Notes: a model not told the origin generated them from the letters alone. A DNA stretch of 64,000 nt from Anaerolineae bacterium (GCA_011174825.1 DUEZ01000081.1:1-64000); one strand, 5' to 3'; counted from the stretch's first letter, positions 1-9,322 are shown. Program-made: numbers and translations.

Positions 1-84
1 GAAATCATAAATGTGAAGCAGCGAGCCGGTCACACAATGATGAGTTTCCAACGAGCGGAATCCATTGAACGGTTTGAGGGTCAT
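1..84 (-). CDS. BtrH N-terminal-like protein, partial (5' end only)
   Basis: The first 28 codons of a minus-strand gene run off the left edge of the window. The start ATG at 84 has a good AGGAGG ribosome site just upstream (on the minus strand, spacing about 7). The visible peptide contains an HHCVTGSLLHIYDF stretch, which resembles the conserved His-Cys segment at the start of BtrH N-terminal/DUF4872-type proteins. That family includes acyl-transfer enzymes related to butirosin biosynthesis, but most members are uncharacterised. The gene start is well supported; the family call rests on one short motif. Confidence 0.6.
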   Translation of the reverse strand, partial: MTLKPFNGFRSLETHHCVTGSLLHIYDF

Positions 85-141
85 CGAATACCTCCTATCG
101 AGCGGATATTCTTATAAAACATAGCCATTCCGTCTCCCAAG

Positions 142-170
142 CTCCCCACGAGCTATAAGCTCGCGGGGAG
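142..170. repeat. Palindrome, CTCCCC/CGAGCT family
   Basis: Inverted repeat with arms CTCCCC-A-CGAGCT and AGCTCG-C-GGGGAG, one mismatch and a 3-nt loop. A close relative with a 13-bp stem lies at 45929-45961, so it is a dispersed element rather than a gene-specific terminator. It has no T-tract. Confidence 0.6.
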
Positions 171-233
171 GTGACGAAAAGATCTCCCAGGCCATAAATT
201 CTCTTCCAAAGCCTGACCGAAGCACTTTTGTGC

Positions 234-287
234 CGAGAAATCCCTATGATGCAACCTCTAAATTAGAACCACCATAGGGATTTCTCG
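234..287. repeat. Palindrome of the AATCCCTATG family, copy 1
   Basis: Arms CGAGAAATCCCTATG and CATAGGGATTTCTCG pair perfectly around a 24-nt loop. A second copy with a 17-bp stem is at 46514-46566. Both are followed by a GGAATGACAT-type flank (near 324-332 and 46584-46593), which points to a miniature mobile or REP-like element. Confidence 0.65.
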
Positions 288-500
288 CGGAGCCGTAGGT
301 CCCGAGCATTGCCGAGGGGCTCGGAATGACATGAAAGCCGAGTATGTTTGTGGCTTTATGAGATGCGGATTCAAGCGCCAGTTCAGACTCAAGGATTCTG
401 TTGGGCTTTCTTTGTTAAGTGTTAAAGAACAGGAAGTTCGTTCTATGATTTTTGAGACTAATCATAGAGATCATTTAGCCACACTCTTTGAGGAAGAAAT

Positions 501-530
501 AAAAAGAGCCTCCCATATTCATGGGAGGCT
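501..530 (-). terminator. Rho-independent terminator of the LysM gene
   Basis: Read on the minus strand, a perfect 10-bp stem (AGCCTCCCAT/ATGGGAGGCT) with a 4-nt loop is followed by a T-rich run. It lies 25 bp past the stop codon of the minus-strand LysM gene. Confidence 0.85.
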
Positions 531-554
531 GTAGTATTCCCTGAGGATGTCTGA

Positions 555-815
555 TTATACCTCAGGGATTTTCAGGACCTGACCCGTCACAATGAGATTG
601 GGATTATCTCCAATGACATCTTTATTGGCCTCGTAGATGATCATCCACTTCTCTTTGACAGCCGAGCCGTAGTGTTTCAAAGATATTTCACTCAGGGTCT
701 CGCCCTTGGCGACGGTGTGTACCGCCTTGATCTTCTGCTCTGCCTTCTTGCGGGCCTCCTCCAACTGTCGTTTCCTGGCCTCCATTGCTTTTCTCATGCC
801 TTCATCCATGACCAT
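555..815 (-). CDS. Small LysM-domain protein
   Basis: An 86-residue protein. Residues 1-30 form a highly charged helix rich in Lys, Glu and Arg, probably a coiled coil. Residues 31-86 are a single LysM domain, with the typical HTVAKGETLSEIS start and an NPNLIVTGQVLKIP end. LysM binds peptidoglycan or other GlcNAc polymers. There is no signal peptide or membrane segment, so it may act inside the cell, as small BON/LysM-type proteins do. I chose the ATG at 815 because an AGGAGG site lies 7 nt upstream; an in-frame GTG two codons earlier lies too close to that site. It stands alone and ends at a clear terminator. Confidence 0.85.
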   Translation of the reverse strand: MVMDEGMRKAMEARKRQLEEARKKAEQKIKAVHTVAKGETLSEISLKHYGSAVKEKWMIIYEANKDVIGDNPNLIVTGQVLKIPEV

Positions 816-989
816 TAGCACTCCTCCTTTATCTCACTTAGTTTCGGAAATATCATTTGTAGTTATTATAATCGCCTTTTGCGATCTCCTCGCTTGGATC
901 AACTCTGGTGATACACCACCGAGGTTGACACTGGCAAATTGTTAAGCGAAACTGTCAAAAGCATGTGGGAAAGACTTAGGGGGACTTTT

Positions 990-2078
990 ATGCTCGCTCG
1001 CTTTTCTCGACGTTGGATCACCTTGATCATTCCAATCCTGATTGTGTTCGTTTTGATAGGGCTCTATGTTATTTTTTATTTCAAAACTCAGCATGAATCT
1101 TTTCCACACCCATCCGAAACAGCCTCGAATATAGGTTGGTTTGCAATATATTTCACCGACCCGACAAGCCCCTCGGCTTCCACCCTGCGTGGTGGACCGG
1201 ACGCAGCGTTGGCCGAGGCGATCGACTCGGCGCGATACAGCGTCGATGTGGCTATTTATCGGCTTGACTTGTGGAGCATCCGAGACGCCTTGATCCGTGC
1301 CCACAAGCGCGGGGTTGTGGTGCGAGTGATCACCGACAGCACACATGGGGACGAAGCGGAGATCCTTGATCTGAGGACAGCAGGGGTCCGTGTCATTGAT
1401 GATCAACGTGAGACTTTAATGCATCATAAGTTCGTTGTTATCGATGGGATCGATGTCTGGACGGGTTCGATGAATTTCACCGTTAGTGGAGCTTACAGGA
1501 ACAACAACAACCTGATCCGGATTCGCTCGAGTCGGGTTGGGCAGGATTACACCCACGAGTTTGAGGAGATGTATCTAGAGGAGCGGTTCGGCGCACTGTC
1601 GGAAGCCGATACGCCTTATCCCCTCGTGACCATTGATGGGATTCAGGTGGAGGTGTACTTCTCACCCGACGATGAGGTTGAGGATCACATCGACTTGGTT
1701 TTACACAGAGCGGCGAAGAGCATAGATTTTATGGTTTATTCGTTCACCTCAGATGTACTTTCAGAAACGATGCTGGCAAGAGCGAGGGCCGGCGTCGAGG
1801 TGCGTGGGGTCATTGAAAGGGATCAGGTATCCAATCTTGGCAGTGACTATGAGCGTCTTCGCCAAGCGGGTTTGGATGTCCGTTCGGACAGCAATCCCCG
1901 CAACATGCATCATAAAGTAATCATCATCGATGGATCCATTGTAATCACTGGATCTTACAACTTTAGCCGCAGTGCGAAAGAACATAATGACGAGAATGTC
2001 CTAATCTTGTATGATGTTAGGGTAAGTGAAGAATACCTGTTAGAATTCGAACGAATCTTCGAAATTGCTACCCCATAG
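990..2078 (+). CDS. Phospholipase D-like / Nuc-family protein, membrane anchored
   Basis: A 362-residue protein with a single N-terminal membrane segment (about residues 8-33) followed by two PLD domains. Each carries an HKD-type signature: HHKFVVIDG with downstream GSMNFT, and HHKVIIIDG with downstream GSYNFS. Two HKD motifs together form one active site for phosphodiester hydrolysis or transfer; bacterial relatives act on phospholipids or nucleic acids, and the substrate cannot be read from sequence. The N-terminal anchor suggests the catalytic part faces outside. The start at 990 has an AGGGGGA ribosome site 5 nt upstream; in-frame starts at 939 and 963 lack one. It ends 31 bp before the HerA-like gene and may be co-transcribed with it. 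Confidence 0.85.
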   Translation: MLARFSRRWITLIIPILIVFVLIGLYVIFYFKTQHESFPHPSETASNIGWFAIYFTDPTSPSASTLRGGPDAALAEAIDSARYSVDVAIYRLDLWSIRDALIRAHKRGVVVRVITDSTHGDEAEILDLRTAGVRVIDDQRETLMHHKFVVIDGIDVWTGSMNFTVSGAYRNNNNLIRIRSSRVGQDYTHEFEEMYLEERFGALSEADTPYPLVTIDGIQVEVYFSPDDEVEDHIDLVLHRAAKSIDFMVYSFTSDVLSETMLARARAGVEVRGVIERDQVSNLGSDYERLRQAGLDVRSDSNPRNMHHKVIIIDGSIVITGSYNFSRSAKEHNDENVLILYDVRVSEEYLLEFERIFEIATP

Positions 2079-2109
2079 GGGATGAGAATACCAGGAAAGT
2101 GAGGCTGAA

Positions 2110-4599
2110 GTGGAATTCAACGGCAAATTCTATATTGGACGAGCTTATGATCTGAAGACACAGGCTCTCGAGGAGCCCATTCTGTATGATCCTGATGACC
2201 TGACCACCCACGGCGTAGTGGTTGGTATGACAGGTTCGGGTAAGACCGGCTTGTGTATCGACATCCTGGAGGAGGCTGCGCTCAGAGGGATCCCCGCACT
2301 GCTTGTCGATCCCAAGGGGGATCTCACCAACCTGCTTCTCCATTTCCCAAATCTCGCACCGGAAGACTTCCTCCCTTGGGTCGATGCTGACCAGGCACGT
2401 CGGGAAGGAAAATCAGTGGAACAGTTGGCGACAGAGGTCGCAGGGCTTTGGTCAAAGGGACTGGGGAAGTGGGACATCACCTCGGAGAGGATCGATCGGG
2501 TGAGGCGGGCGGTCGATTATGCCATTTACACCCCAGGCTCGGATGCAGGCTTCCCAGTCAGCATCCTGGCCTCGCTTGAAGCACCTTCGATCCCCTGGGA
2601 CGAGAATCGAGAACTCCTGCGTGAAAAAATCTCCGGCACCGTGACTGCGGTTTTGGGTTTGGTGGGGATCGAGGCCGATCCGGTACGTTCCCGAGAGCAC
2701 ATCTTACTTGCCAACATCTTCGAGGAAGCATGGCAGGCGGGACGGGATCTGAATATGCTTGAATTAATCCGTCAGGTGCAGAATCCACCCTTTGAGAAGC
2801 TTGGCGCACTTGAAGTGGAGCAGTTTTATCCCTCTGACGATCGTTTTGAATTATCGATGGCGCTCAACAATCTGTTGGCTGCGCCAGCGTTCGAGATCTG
2901 GACGGAAGGTGCCGCGCTGGATATCCATGCCATGCTTTGGACACCCGAAGGGAAGCCACGACAGAGCGTTTTCTACCTGGCGCACCTACCGGACAACGAG
3001 CGAATGTTCTTCGTTACCTTGCTGCTGACCGCGGTCGAGGCGTGGATGCGAACACAACCCGGCTCGCCTTCTTTGCGAGCGCTATTGTACTTTGATGAAG
3101 TCTATGGGTTCCTACCGCCGGTGGCCAATCCACCATCGAAGCCGCCGTTGCTGCGTCTACTGAAACAAGCACGTGCCTTTGGACTTGGATTGCTACTCAC
3201 CACACAGAACCCAGTTGATCTTGACTATAAAGCATTGAGCAACGCTGGCACCTGGTTCATCGGAAAATTGCAAACAGAACAGGACAAGGCGCGATTATTG
3301 GATGGCTTGGAAGGTGTGGATGTCAAGGAAGGCGAGTTCGATCGCACCCAGATTGACAAACTAATCTCAGCGCTGGGGAAGCGTGTTTTCCTGCTCCATA
3401 ACGTACACGAGAGGGACCCTCAGATCTTTCACACCCGCTGGGCGATGGCCTATCTTCGAGGTCCTATCACCCGTACTAGGCTGCGTGCGTTGAACGAATT
3501 CGTTGGCGCTGTTGCAGCGCTCCCCCCTGTAGAGCGAGAGGTCGAACCCATTGTAGAGATGGTGGCGGGACCCATACCTTCGACCCCACCGGCCCTTGCA
3601 GATACATCCGTCACCAAACCCACGGTGCCCCAACGGGTGGAGGAACTTTTCTTGCCGAACAACTTGACCGTGGCTGAGGCGCTCAAGCTTTCAGGGCGGG
3701 AAGCACCCGGAGCGAAAGTGGCGGGTTTGATCTATCGACCCGCATTGCTGGCTCAGGCGGCGGTACGTTACCTCGACCGCAAGGTCGGTCTCGATCATGA
3801 TAAGACGGTAACGGCGTTAACGGCTGAGGTCTCCCCCAGGGGTGTGGTCCATTGGGAAGAAGTCTTGACAGAGCGCGTTGAGCCTTCATCCCTCGACCGG
3901 GCTCCGGCTCCTGAGGCACAGTTCGCTGACTTAGAAGCTCCCCTCAACGATGCGAAGATCTTGAAGGAATTGGAAAAGGATTTCCTCGACTACATCTATT
4001 ACAGCGCTGGGTTGCGCCTGCCATCTAATCCTGCTCTCAAGCTGGTCGCCCAGCCGGGCATGACGGAGGAGGAATTTACAAGGCAATGTGCTGAGGCTGC
4101 TCAGGAAGGTCGGGAGGCTGAGGAAGATAAACTGAGAGATAAGTACGAAACGAAGATCAAAAGGATCGAGGACAAATTAACCAGGGAAGAGCGCGAGTTA
4201 TCCGAAGATCAGGCCGAGGCCCAAGCACGTAAGATAGAAGGATATGTAGGCACAGCTGAGACAGTTGCTAGCTTTTTGGGGTTTGGCAGACGACGCAGCA
4301 TTTCTGCCGCGATGTCCAAGCATCGAATGACGAAGAAAGCAGAAGCAGATATCGAGGAATCGATAGAACAGATCGAGATCTTCAAGCAGGATTTAGCCGA
4401 GATCGAAAAGGAATTGGTTGGAGAGCTTGAAGAGATCAAGGAGAGGTGGGGTGAGGCGGCTGCGAAGATCGAAGAGACGGTGATCACGCCTTTCAAAAAA
4501 GACATTCACCTCGAACTCTTTGGCGTGGCATGGATTCCTCATTGGAGATTGGAGGTCGGGACAGAGGCCCTCGAGGTGTTGGGATACGGGTCTGAGTAG
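2110..4599 (+). CDS. HerA/DUF87-type ATP-binding protein
   Basis: An 829-residue P-loop ATPase. The Walker A motif GMTGSGKT is near residue 40 and a Walker B-like run ALLYFDEVYGF near residue 330. The N-terminal part resembles the HerA/FtsK-type DUF87 ATPases that act as hexameric DNA translocases or helicases. Residues 670-790 are strongly charged (KIKRIEDKLTREERELSE and similar) and predicted coiled coil, ending in a short C-terminal domain. Such long DUF87 proteins are common in Chloroflexota and often encoded alone, without the NurA nuclease; no nurA is visible here. The start is GTG, with a weak GTGAGG site upstream. The precise substrate is unknown. Confidence 0.8.
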   Translation: MEFNGKFYIGRAYDLKTQALEEPILYDPDDLTTHGVVVGMTGSGKTGLCIDILEEAALRGIPALLVDPKGDLTNLLLHFPNLAPEDFLPWVDADQARREGKSVEQLATEVAGLWSKGLGKWDITSERIDRVRRAVDYAIYTPGSDAGFPVSILASLEAPSIPWDENRELLREKISGTVTAVLGLVGIEADPVRSREHILLANIFEEAWQAGRDLNMLELIRQVQNPPFEKLGALEVEQFYPSDDRFELSMALNNLLAAPAFEIWTEGAALDIHAMLWTPEGKPRQSVFYLAHLPDNERMFFVTLLLTAVEAWMRTQPGSPSLRALLYFDEVYGFLPPVANPPSKPPLLRLLKQARAFGLGLLLTTQNPVDLDYKALSNAGTWFIGKLQTEQDKARLLDGLEGVDVKEGEFDRTQIDKLISALGKRVFLLHNVHERDPQIFHTRWAMAYLRGPITRTRLRALNEFVGAVAALPPVEREVEPIVEMVAGPIPSTPPALADTSVTKPTVPQRVEELFLPNNLTVAEALKLSGREAPGAKVAGLIYRPALLAQAAVRYLDRKVGLDHDKTVTALTAEVSPRGVVHWEEVLTERVEPSSLDRAPAPEAQFADLEAPLNDAKILKELEKDFLDYIYYSAGLRLPSNPALKLVAQPGMTEEEFTRQCAEAAQEGREAEEDKLRDKYETKIKRIEDKLTREERELSEDQAEAQARKIEGYVGTAETVASFLGFGRRRSISAAMSKHRMTKKAEADIEESIEQIEIFKQDLAEIEKELVGELEEIKERWGEAAAKIEETVITPFKKDIHLELFGVAWIPHWRLEVGTEALEVLGYGSE

Positions 4600-4769
4600 A
4601 TCGTAAGTCGCAAGTCACAAGCTGCAAGCTTCAAGCCACATGCTGTAGTCGCAGGCTTTCGCCTGCGCAAGATCACGACATAAGTAGATCAAGTCGCAAA
4701 TTGCAAGTCAACTCTCACGTATCACGTTTCACGTTTCACGCCTCACACTTCTCTGCGCACCTGCGTTAT
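4600..4769. repeat. Low-complexity space between convergent genes with a CGCAGGC hairpin
   Basis: The gap between the HerA-like gene and tsaD, which converge, is filled with degenerate short tandem motifs (CAAGTCGCAAG-like, then TCACGTTTCACG-like). A CGCAGGC-TTTC-GCCTGCG hairpin lies at 4650-4667. The same CGCAGGCTTT motif recurs at 45911 and 46235, so it is a dispersed element. It may serve as a bidirectional terminator, although no long T-tract is present. Confidence 0.5.
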
Positions 4770-5807
4770 CTACCCCGTGATCGGCCACGTTGGTAACACA
4801 TCGATATCGAGGGCGTCACGTTGACCAGCAAGAAATCTCCTGTGTCCCACGGCGGCGATCATGGCCGCGTTATCCGTGCAAAGCTCTAAAGGCGGCATCC
4901 GTACCGGGATCTTGGCCTGGGATTGAAAAGCCTCGCGCAATGGCTTGTTCGCCGAGACACCCCCGGCGAACAGGATTTCTTTGGCCTCGAAGGTTTCCGC
5001 AGCCGCCAGCGTCTTGCCCACCAATACGTCGACCACTGCTGCTTGGAAAGCTGCAGCCAGATTGGCGATGGGAAGACCGGGGCGAGGCGCTTCCACTCCG
5101 GCCTCAAGTTCGGGTTGTCGTTCGCGGACTTCACGCAAGACCGCTGTTTTCAAACCGCTGAATGAGAAGTTCCATGTGCCCTCCAACCAAGCACGTGGAA
5201 ACTTGAAGGACCCCGGATCGCCGTTCTCCGCCGCTTCCTGAATGGCAGGGCCACCGGGGTACGCCAGTCCAAGCAGGCGTGCGACTTTGTCGAACGCTTC
5301 GCCCGCAGCATCGTCGAGCGTCCCACCGAGACGCTGGTACGATAAGTGATCACGCATCAAGACCAACTCGGTATGGCCACCGGATACCATCAATCCCAGG
5401 AGAGGGAAGCTTGGTTCTGGTTCGTCCTCTACCAGCCAGATCGAATAAAGATGGGCTTCGAGATGATTGATCCCCAAGAGAGGCAAACCTGAACCCAAGG
5501 CCAATCCCTTGGCCATGTTCATCCCCACTACAAGTGAACCGGCCAAGCCAGGTCCTCGAGTGACGGCTATGGCATCGACGGCCTCCAAACCAACATGAGC
5601 TTGCGACAAAGTGCTAGAGATCACTTGGTAGATGGTCTCGATGTGAGCTCGAGAGGCCATCTCGGGGAATATACCGCCATATTGTGCGTGCATGGCCGCT
5701 TGTGAGGCCACAACACTTGAGACGATGTGCTGTCCATTTTCTACAACCGCCGCGGCGGTCTCGTCACATGAAGTTTCAATGCCCAGAATGCGTGTATCTT
5801 CGCTCAT
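4770..5807 (-). CDS. tsaD: tRNA N6-adenosine threonylcarbamoyltransferase
   Basis: A 345-residue TsaD/Kae1 protein, full length for the family. It transfers threonylcarbamoyl from TC-AMP to A37 of ANN-decoding tRNAs, together with TsaB/TsaE, and is essential in most bacteria. Visible signatures are the N-terminal ILGIETSCDETAAAVV, the metal-binding HLEAH motif near residue 115, MVSGGHTEL, and the nucleotide loop LFAGGVSANKPLRE. The HypF encoded at 49918 contains a Kae1-like domain of the same fold, but this protein is the stand-alone tRNA enzyme. The ATG start has only a weak ribosome site. Confidence 0.95.
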   Translation of the reverse strand: MSEDTRILGIETSCDETAAAVVENGQHIVSSVVASQAAMHAQYGGIFPEMASRAHIETIYQVISSTLSQAHVGLEAVDAIAVTRGPGLAGSLVVGMNMAKGLALGSGLPLLGINHLEAHLYSIWLVEDEPEPSFPLLGLMVSGGHTELVLMRDHLSYQRLGGTLDDAAGEAFDKVARLLGLAYPGGPAIQEAAENGDPGSFKFPRAWLEGTWNFSFSGLKTAVLREVRERQPELEAGVEAPRPGLPIANLAAAFQAAVVDVLVGKTLAAAETFEAKEILFAGGVSANKPLREAFQSQAKIPVRMPPLELCTDNAAMIAAVGHRRFLAGQRDALDIDVLPTWPITG

Positions 5808-5845
5808 CTTGTGATACTCAAATTCGCTTGGTCTCTACCATTTTA

Positions 5846-5923
5846 CAGGCACATGGGTACTTTGGCACCTGGGCACTAAGGCACTTAGTAAAAACCCAAG
5901 CGCCTAGGTGCCCTAGTGCCCAC
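5846..5923. repeat. Composite intergenic repeat, GGCAC type
   Basis: A run of GGCACTTAGG/GGCACCTGGG-like units folds back on itself: 5871-5884 pairs with 5908-5921 with one mismatch. It fills the gap between the stop codon of the M24 peptidase and the start of tsaD. Related copies are near 7195, 18388 and 41676. Confidence 0.7.
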
Positions 5924-7162
5924 CTACACGTCCTTCATCTTCAGGATCAAATCTTTCGGGTATTCCGCTAAGACCTCCAAATTACCATCGGGTCGAACCC
6001 AGATCGTATCTTCGATGCGCATGCCTATCTCACGCTCAGGGTAGTAGAGCCCTGGTTCATGGGTGATCACTGAGCCTGGCAAGAGTTGATCTTCATTGCT
6101 TTCCACGTGGCTGAAACTCGGTCCCTCGTGAATGGCCAAACCTACGCCATGAGCCAAACCATGGACATACCCTTCCTTTGTTCGAGGGGTGTTAAGCACG
6201 CTGGGATGCCCCTTCTTCTCGAAAAGTTCGCAAGCCATAACCTGATAATCGCGACAAGGTGTGTTGGGTACCATCGCAGCGTAAACGGATTGATAGACAT
6301 CGAGCACATCTTCGTAGACTTCCTGGACCTCATCTGGAGCATAGCCTAGACACCAAGTTCGGGTGAAGTCGTGAAAATACCCGCCACCGGTTTGGCACGG
6401 GTAAATATCGAACACGATCGGTTTACCGATCGGGATCAGATCATCATCTTTGCCAGCGCTGTGAGGCACTCCGGCATCATGACCGATGGCGAAGATCGAT
6501 CCCTCCGGGTTATCGGCACCTCGCATCGCCAGCCAGAGGTTGATCCGCCGTTTGACCTCACCTACTGTGAGCGCGCCTCCCTCGCGATCAACAAGCACGC
6601 CATCCTTTACTTGGTGTGAAGTAAGAAAACCAGCCACATCGGCGACCACGGCGGCAGTGATCTTGCCCACCTCCTGGATGTGCTTCACCTCGTCATGATC
6701 TTTTGTTGTGCGTGCGCGAGTGAGCACAGATCGATCAGGTGCTTCGCCGACGATTTCGATCTCTGCCATAGCTTCATCGAGCAAGTTGAGAGCTGTGTAG
6801 AGTGGTCCCGCTTCGACCTTGCCGTAAATCCCCACACGGCCGTGTACTCCATAATCTTCGAAGATTCGCTGTAACAGCATCATCCTCGCTCGAATTTGAT
6901 CGCCACCTGCTTCCTTCAAGATCTTGATCGTATCGTAGTCAGTCAAATCCTTCGTCCCTAAACCGGTCGAGGCGGCTTCCTCACGCTCCATGGAACTGTG
7001 GAACAGGATCGGTACGTCCCCACGATTTTTGAGAAGATAACCTTGGGTTACATGAACCAAGCCGGTGAAGTAGGTCATGTAGGGGTTGTGACCCGCAGGA
7101 CCTGAAACCAGCAATGCGTCGAGGTTGGCCTCCCCCATCAGTTGGTCGATGTCGGTTTTCAT
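5924..7162 (-). CDS. M24-family Xaa-Pro peptidase
   Basis: A 412-residue protein with an N-terminal creatinase-like domain (residues 1-135) and a C-terminal pita-bread metallopeptidase domain (about 160-400). The five metal ligands expected of M24 enzymes can be placed: Asp in VFDIYP, Asp in FHDFTRTW, His in HGLAHGVGLAIHEGP, Glu in THEPGLYY and Glu in RIEDTIWV. It most likely removes N-terminal residues preceding proline, in the cytoplasm. I chose the ATG at 7162, which has a TAGGAG site 8 nt upstream; an in-frame start 10 codons earlier lacks one. The gene is flanked on both sides by composite repeats. Confidence 0.9.
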   Translation of the reverse strand: MKTDIDQLMGEANLDALLVSGPAGHNPYMTYFTGLVHVTQGYLLKNRGDVPILFHSSMEREEAASTGLGTKDLTDYDTIKILKEAGGDQIRARMMLLQRIFEDYGVHGRVGIYGKVEAGPLYTALNLLDEAMAEIEIVGEAPDRSVLTRARTTKDHDEVKHIQEVGKITAAVVADVAGFLTSHQVKDGVLVDREGGALTVGEVKRRINLWLAMRGADNPEGSIFAIGHDAGVPHSAGKDDDLIPIGKPIVFDIYPCQTGGGYFHDFTRTWCLGYAPDEVQEVYEDVLDVYQSVYAAMVPNTPCRDYQVMACELFEKKGHPSVLNTPRTKEGYVHGLAHGVGLAIHEGPSFSHVESNEDQLLPGSVITHEPGLYYPEREIGMRIEDTIWVRPDGNLEVLAEYPKDLILKMKDV

Positions 7163-7193
7163 GTAGGGTCTCCTAGCGTTTCGTTTTCTCAAA

Positions 7194-7352
7194 TCTAGGG
7201 ATCAGGGATCGGGGATTAGGGATCAGGAATTGATGGGGCACCAAGTCGCTTTGGCACCAGGGCACCTGGGTTGATATTTCTTGCACCTGGATACACCCAG
7301 GAGCCGAAGTGCCCAAGTACCTTATTGTTTCCTAATTCCTAGTCCCCAATCC
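7194..7352. repeat. Composite inverted repeat, GGGATCAGG + GGCACC type
   Basis: The left arm is a tandem of GGGATCAGGGATCGGGGATT-like units, the centre is GGCACC units, and the right arm is the reverse complement of the first unit (CCTAATTCCTAGTCCCCAAT). The whole gap between selA and the M24 gene is this element, which ends right at the selA stop codon. Other copies are at 18388-18528, 27321-27374, 28331-28408 and 41673-41796. Confidence 0.75.
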
Positions 7353-8705
7353 TTAGAGCAACCCCTCAAGGGCTCTCAGTAGCTCCTCCTCCTGCTCCAC
7401 CAACACCGTCCGTGGATCCAACACGACCCGGTCATCCTCAATACGGGCAATGATCGGTGGGTCAGACCCACGTAGATGTGCAGTGAAGGCATTGGGGTAC
7501 CTCACACTGAGCGCTAACAAACTTGAGGGTAGGGTTTCCTCCGGGAGGCTTCCACCTCCCACGGTTGATTGACCTGGGATGACCTCTCCTTGACCAAGCC
7601 GCTCGGCCCATGCTTCTGAACGTTTTTGCAGCTGATCAAGTGGGGCTGCGATCATCTGCCATATGGGAATCTCGTGCACCGCATCGTCCCTGAGATAGTG
7701 CCTCAAGGTGGCAACAAGAGCTGCCAGGCAGAGTTTGTCAGGTCTGACTGCTCGAGACAGCGGGTGCCGTCGTAATCGATCGACGAATGGCTTTTTACCG
7801 ATCAGGATCCCTGCTTGAGGCCCTCCCAGCAGCTTATCGCCCGAGAATGCGACCAGCGAAGCGCCTGCACCCAGAGACTCTTGCACCATTGGCTCGTGGC
7901 CGAGGCCGAATTGGGCTGTATCGATTAACGCGCCTGAACCAAGGTCATCGAGAACAGGGATGTCGTAGCGCTTGCCAAGGTCAACCAATTCACCCAAAGC
8001 AGGTTCTGTGGTAAACCCAATGATTCTAAAATTAGAGTGGTGTACCCGCAGGATCAACCCGGTACGCTCATGGATGGCGTCTTCGTAGTCTTGCAAATGT
8101 GTCCGATTGGTGGTGCCGACTTCAATTAATTTTGCACCAGATTGTTTCATGATATCTGGTATGCGAAATCCGCCACCGATCTCAATCAATTGTGAGCGTG
8201 AGACGATCACATCTTTGCGACGTGCCATGGAGGTGAGGGCCAACAAGACTGCGGCGGCGTTGTTATTAACCACGAAAGCGGCCTCCCCACCGGTTAGTCG
8301 AGTGAGCAGACCTTCGGCATGATCTTCACGTTTACCGCGTACACCACGTTTGAGGTTGTACTCGAGGGTGCTGTAGCCTTCAGCGACATCGATCATCGCT
8401 TGGCGTGCCGCTCTACAGAGAGGAGCACGGCCGAGGTTGGTGTGGATAATGACACCCGTGGCATTGATCACTGGCTGCAGCGTAGGCGCCAGCCAGTGAT
8501 CGAGGGTCTTGTGTGCTTCTTCTATAAGGATGTCTTCCTGAGGGGGAGGGTGACCTTCACGAATGGCTTCGCGGGCTGCATCCAACCTATCACGGATGGC
8601 CTCCAATGTGAGTGGACGACCGTAAGTAGCTTCAAGCTTAGCAGCTCTCTGTAGCAAACGCTCAACCGAGGGCAGATCACGAAGGCTCACCGACCAGGTC
8701 TCCAT
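7353..8705 (-). CDS. selA: L-seryl-tRNA(Sec) selenium transferase (selenocysteine synthase)
   Basis: A 450-residue PLP enzyme that converts seryl-tRNA(Sec) to selenocysteyl-tRNA(Sec) using selenophosphate. It has the N-terminal SelA domain (RDLPSVERLLQR), the conserved INATGVIIHTNLGRAPL stretch near residue 80, and the PLP lysine in SGDKLLGGPQAG (Lys291). Length matches bacterial SelA, and no key residue is missing. Its presence means that the organism probably decodes UGA as selenocysteine, which matters for the gene at 58290. No selB, selD or tRNA-Sec is seen in this window. Its start overlaps the 3' end of the upstream membrane-protein gene by 19 nt, suggesting translational coupling. Confidence 0.95.
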   Translation of the reverse strand: METWSVSLRDLPSVERLLQRAAKLEATYGRPLTLEAIRDRLDAAREAIREGHPPPQEDILIEEAHKTLDHWLAPTLQPVINATGVIIHTNLGRAPLCRAARQAMIDVAEGYSTLEYNLKRGVRGKREDHAEGLLTRLTGGEAAFVVNNNAAAVLLALTSMARRKDVIVSRSQLIEIGGGFRIPDIMKQSGAKLIEVGTTNRTHLQDYEDAIHERTGLILRVHHSNFRIIGFTTEPALGELVDLGKRYDIPVLDDLGSGALIDTAQFGLGHEPMVQESLGAGASLVAFSGDKLLGGPQAGILIGKKPFVDRLRRHPLSRAVRPDKLCLAALVATLRHYLRDDAVHEIPIWQMIAAPLDQLQKRSEAWAERLGQGEVIPGQSTVGGGSLPEETLPSSLLALSVRYPNAFTAHLRGSDPPIIARIEDDRVVLDPRTVLVEQEEELLRALEGLL

Positions 8706-9085
8706 GTACTGCGTTCAAGAATCCTCATGAACCACTCTAAGGCCGCCAATCCCACTGCGAGGAGGATCGCCAACGAAAGAGTCAGATTGCGGTTGATTTG
8801 GAGCCAGATGCAAAGGGTGGTGTACAAACCGATCCATAATCCTTGGCGTAATAGAGTCGAGGGGGGAGCGGGTCGGCTTGCGCCAAAGCGACGGTTAAGC
8901 ATCCAAACGAAAGGCAGCGTTGTGCCGGTAACTGCCAAGGTCCACAAGAAGAAAAAAAGCCAACGTGGCCCGACCGTGGGGAGTGTGCTGGTTAACAGGA
9001 AATACAAACCCACCCAACCGATGACGGCCAGGATGATGGCAGCAATGATCAGGCTACGGTAATCCGGCGATGGTAAATCGGACAT
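8687..9085 (-). CDS. Small four-helix membrane protein, unknown function
   Basis: A 132-residue protein with four predicted membrane segments (about residues 10-32, 42-64, 82-97 and 100-122) and short charged tails. I do not recognise the family. Its 3' end overlaps the selA start by 19 nt, so the two are very likely one transcript. That arrangement may be incidental; nothing in the sequence points to selenium transport. Confidence 0.75.
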   Translation of the reverse strand: MSDLPSPDYRSLIIAAIILAVIGWVGLYFLLTSTLPTVGPRWLFFFLWTLAVTGTTLPFVWMLNRRFGASRPAPPSTLLRQGLWIGLYTTLCIWLQINRNLTLSLAILLAVGLAALEWFMRILERSTWRPGR

Positions 9086-9322
9086 TCTCTAACGTCCTCG
9101 ATGTCTAGATTGGAATTATAGCCCAGCGCGATGAAGGTTGGGAACTCCTTTCTGAAGAATGGGTGTATATCATAAAGTTCGAAGTGCAAATGACAGAGAA
9201 GAAGAAAGGGCGTATTGTAGGGTCGCTCATTCGCAACAACAGCACATATCCTTCATTGAATACGATGAGGCGTGCCAATCAAACTAAGGCATGCCTATCA
9301 GGAACAGAGATGGTCCCTGAGG

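Larger units (their letters stand above)
85..554. other. Gene-poor stretch with palindromic repeats
   Basis: No convincing gene lies here. It contains two palindromes that belong to families repeated elsewhere in the window (142-170 and 234-287), a fragment resembling the CCTGAGCATTGCCGAAGG core of the RAYT-linked repeat near 303-320, and a terminator for the LysM gene at 501-530. A 67-codon open frame at 331-534 has no recognisable domain, and its end is built from the terminator hairpin. Confidence 0.6.

Noticed and set aside
331-534. 67-codon frame on the plus strand
   Set aside because: No ribosome site or domain, and its end is made from the terminator hairpin of the LysM gene on the other strand.
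4600-4769. CRISPR array in the short tandem motifs
   Set aside because: The motifs are degenerate, too short, and without regular spacers.
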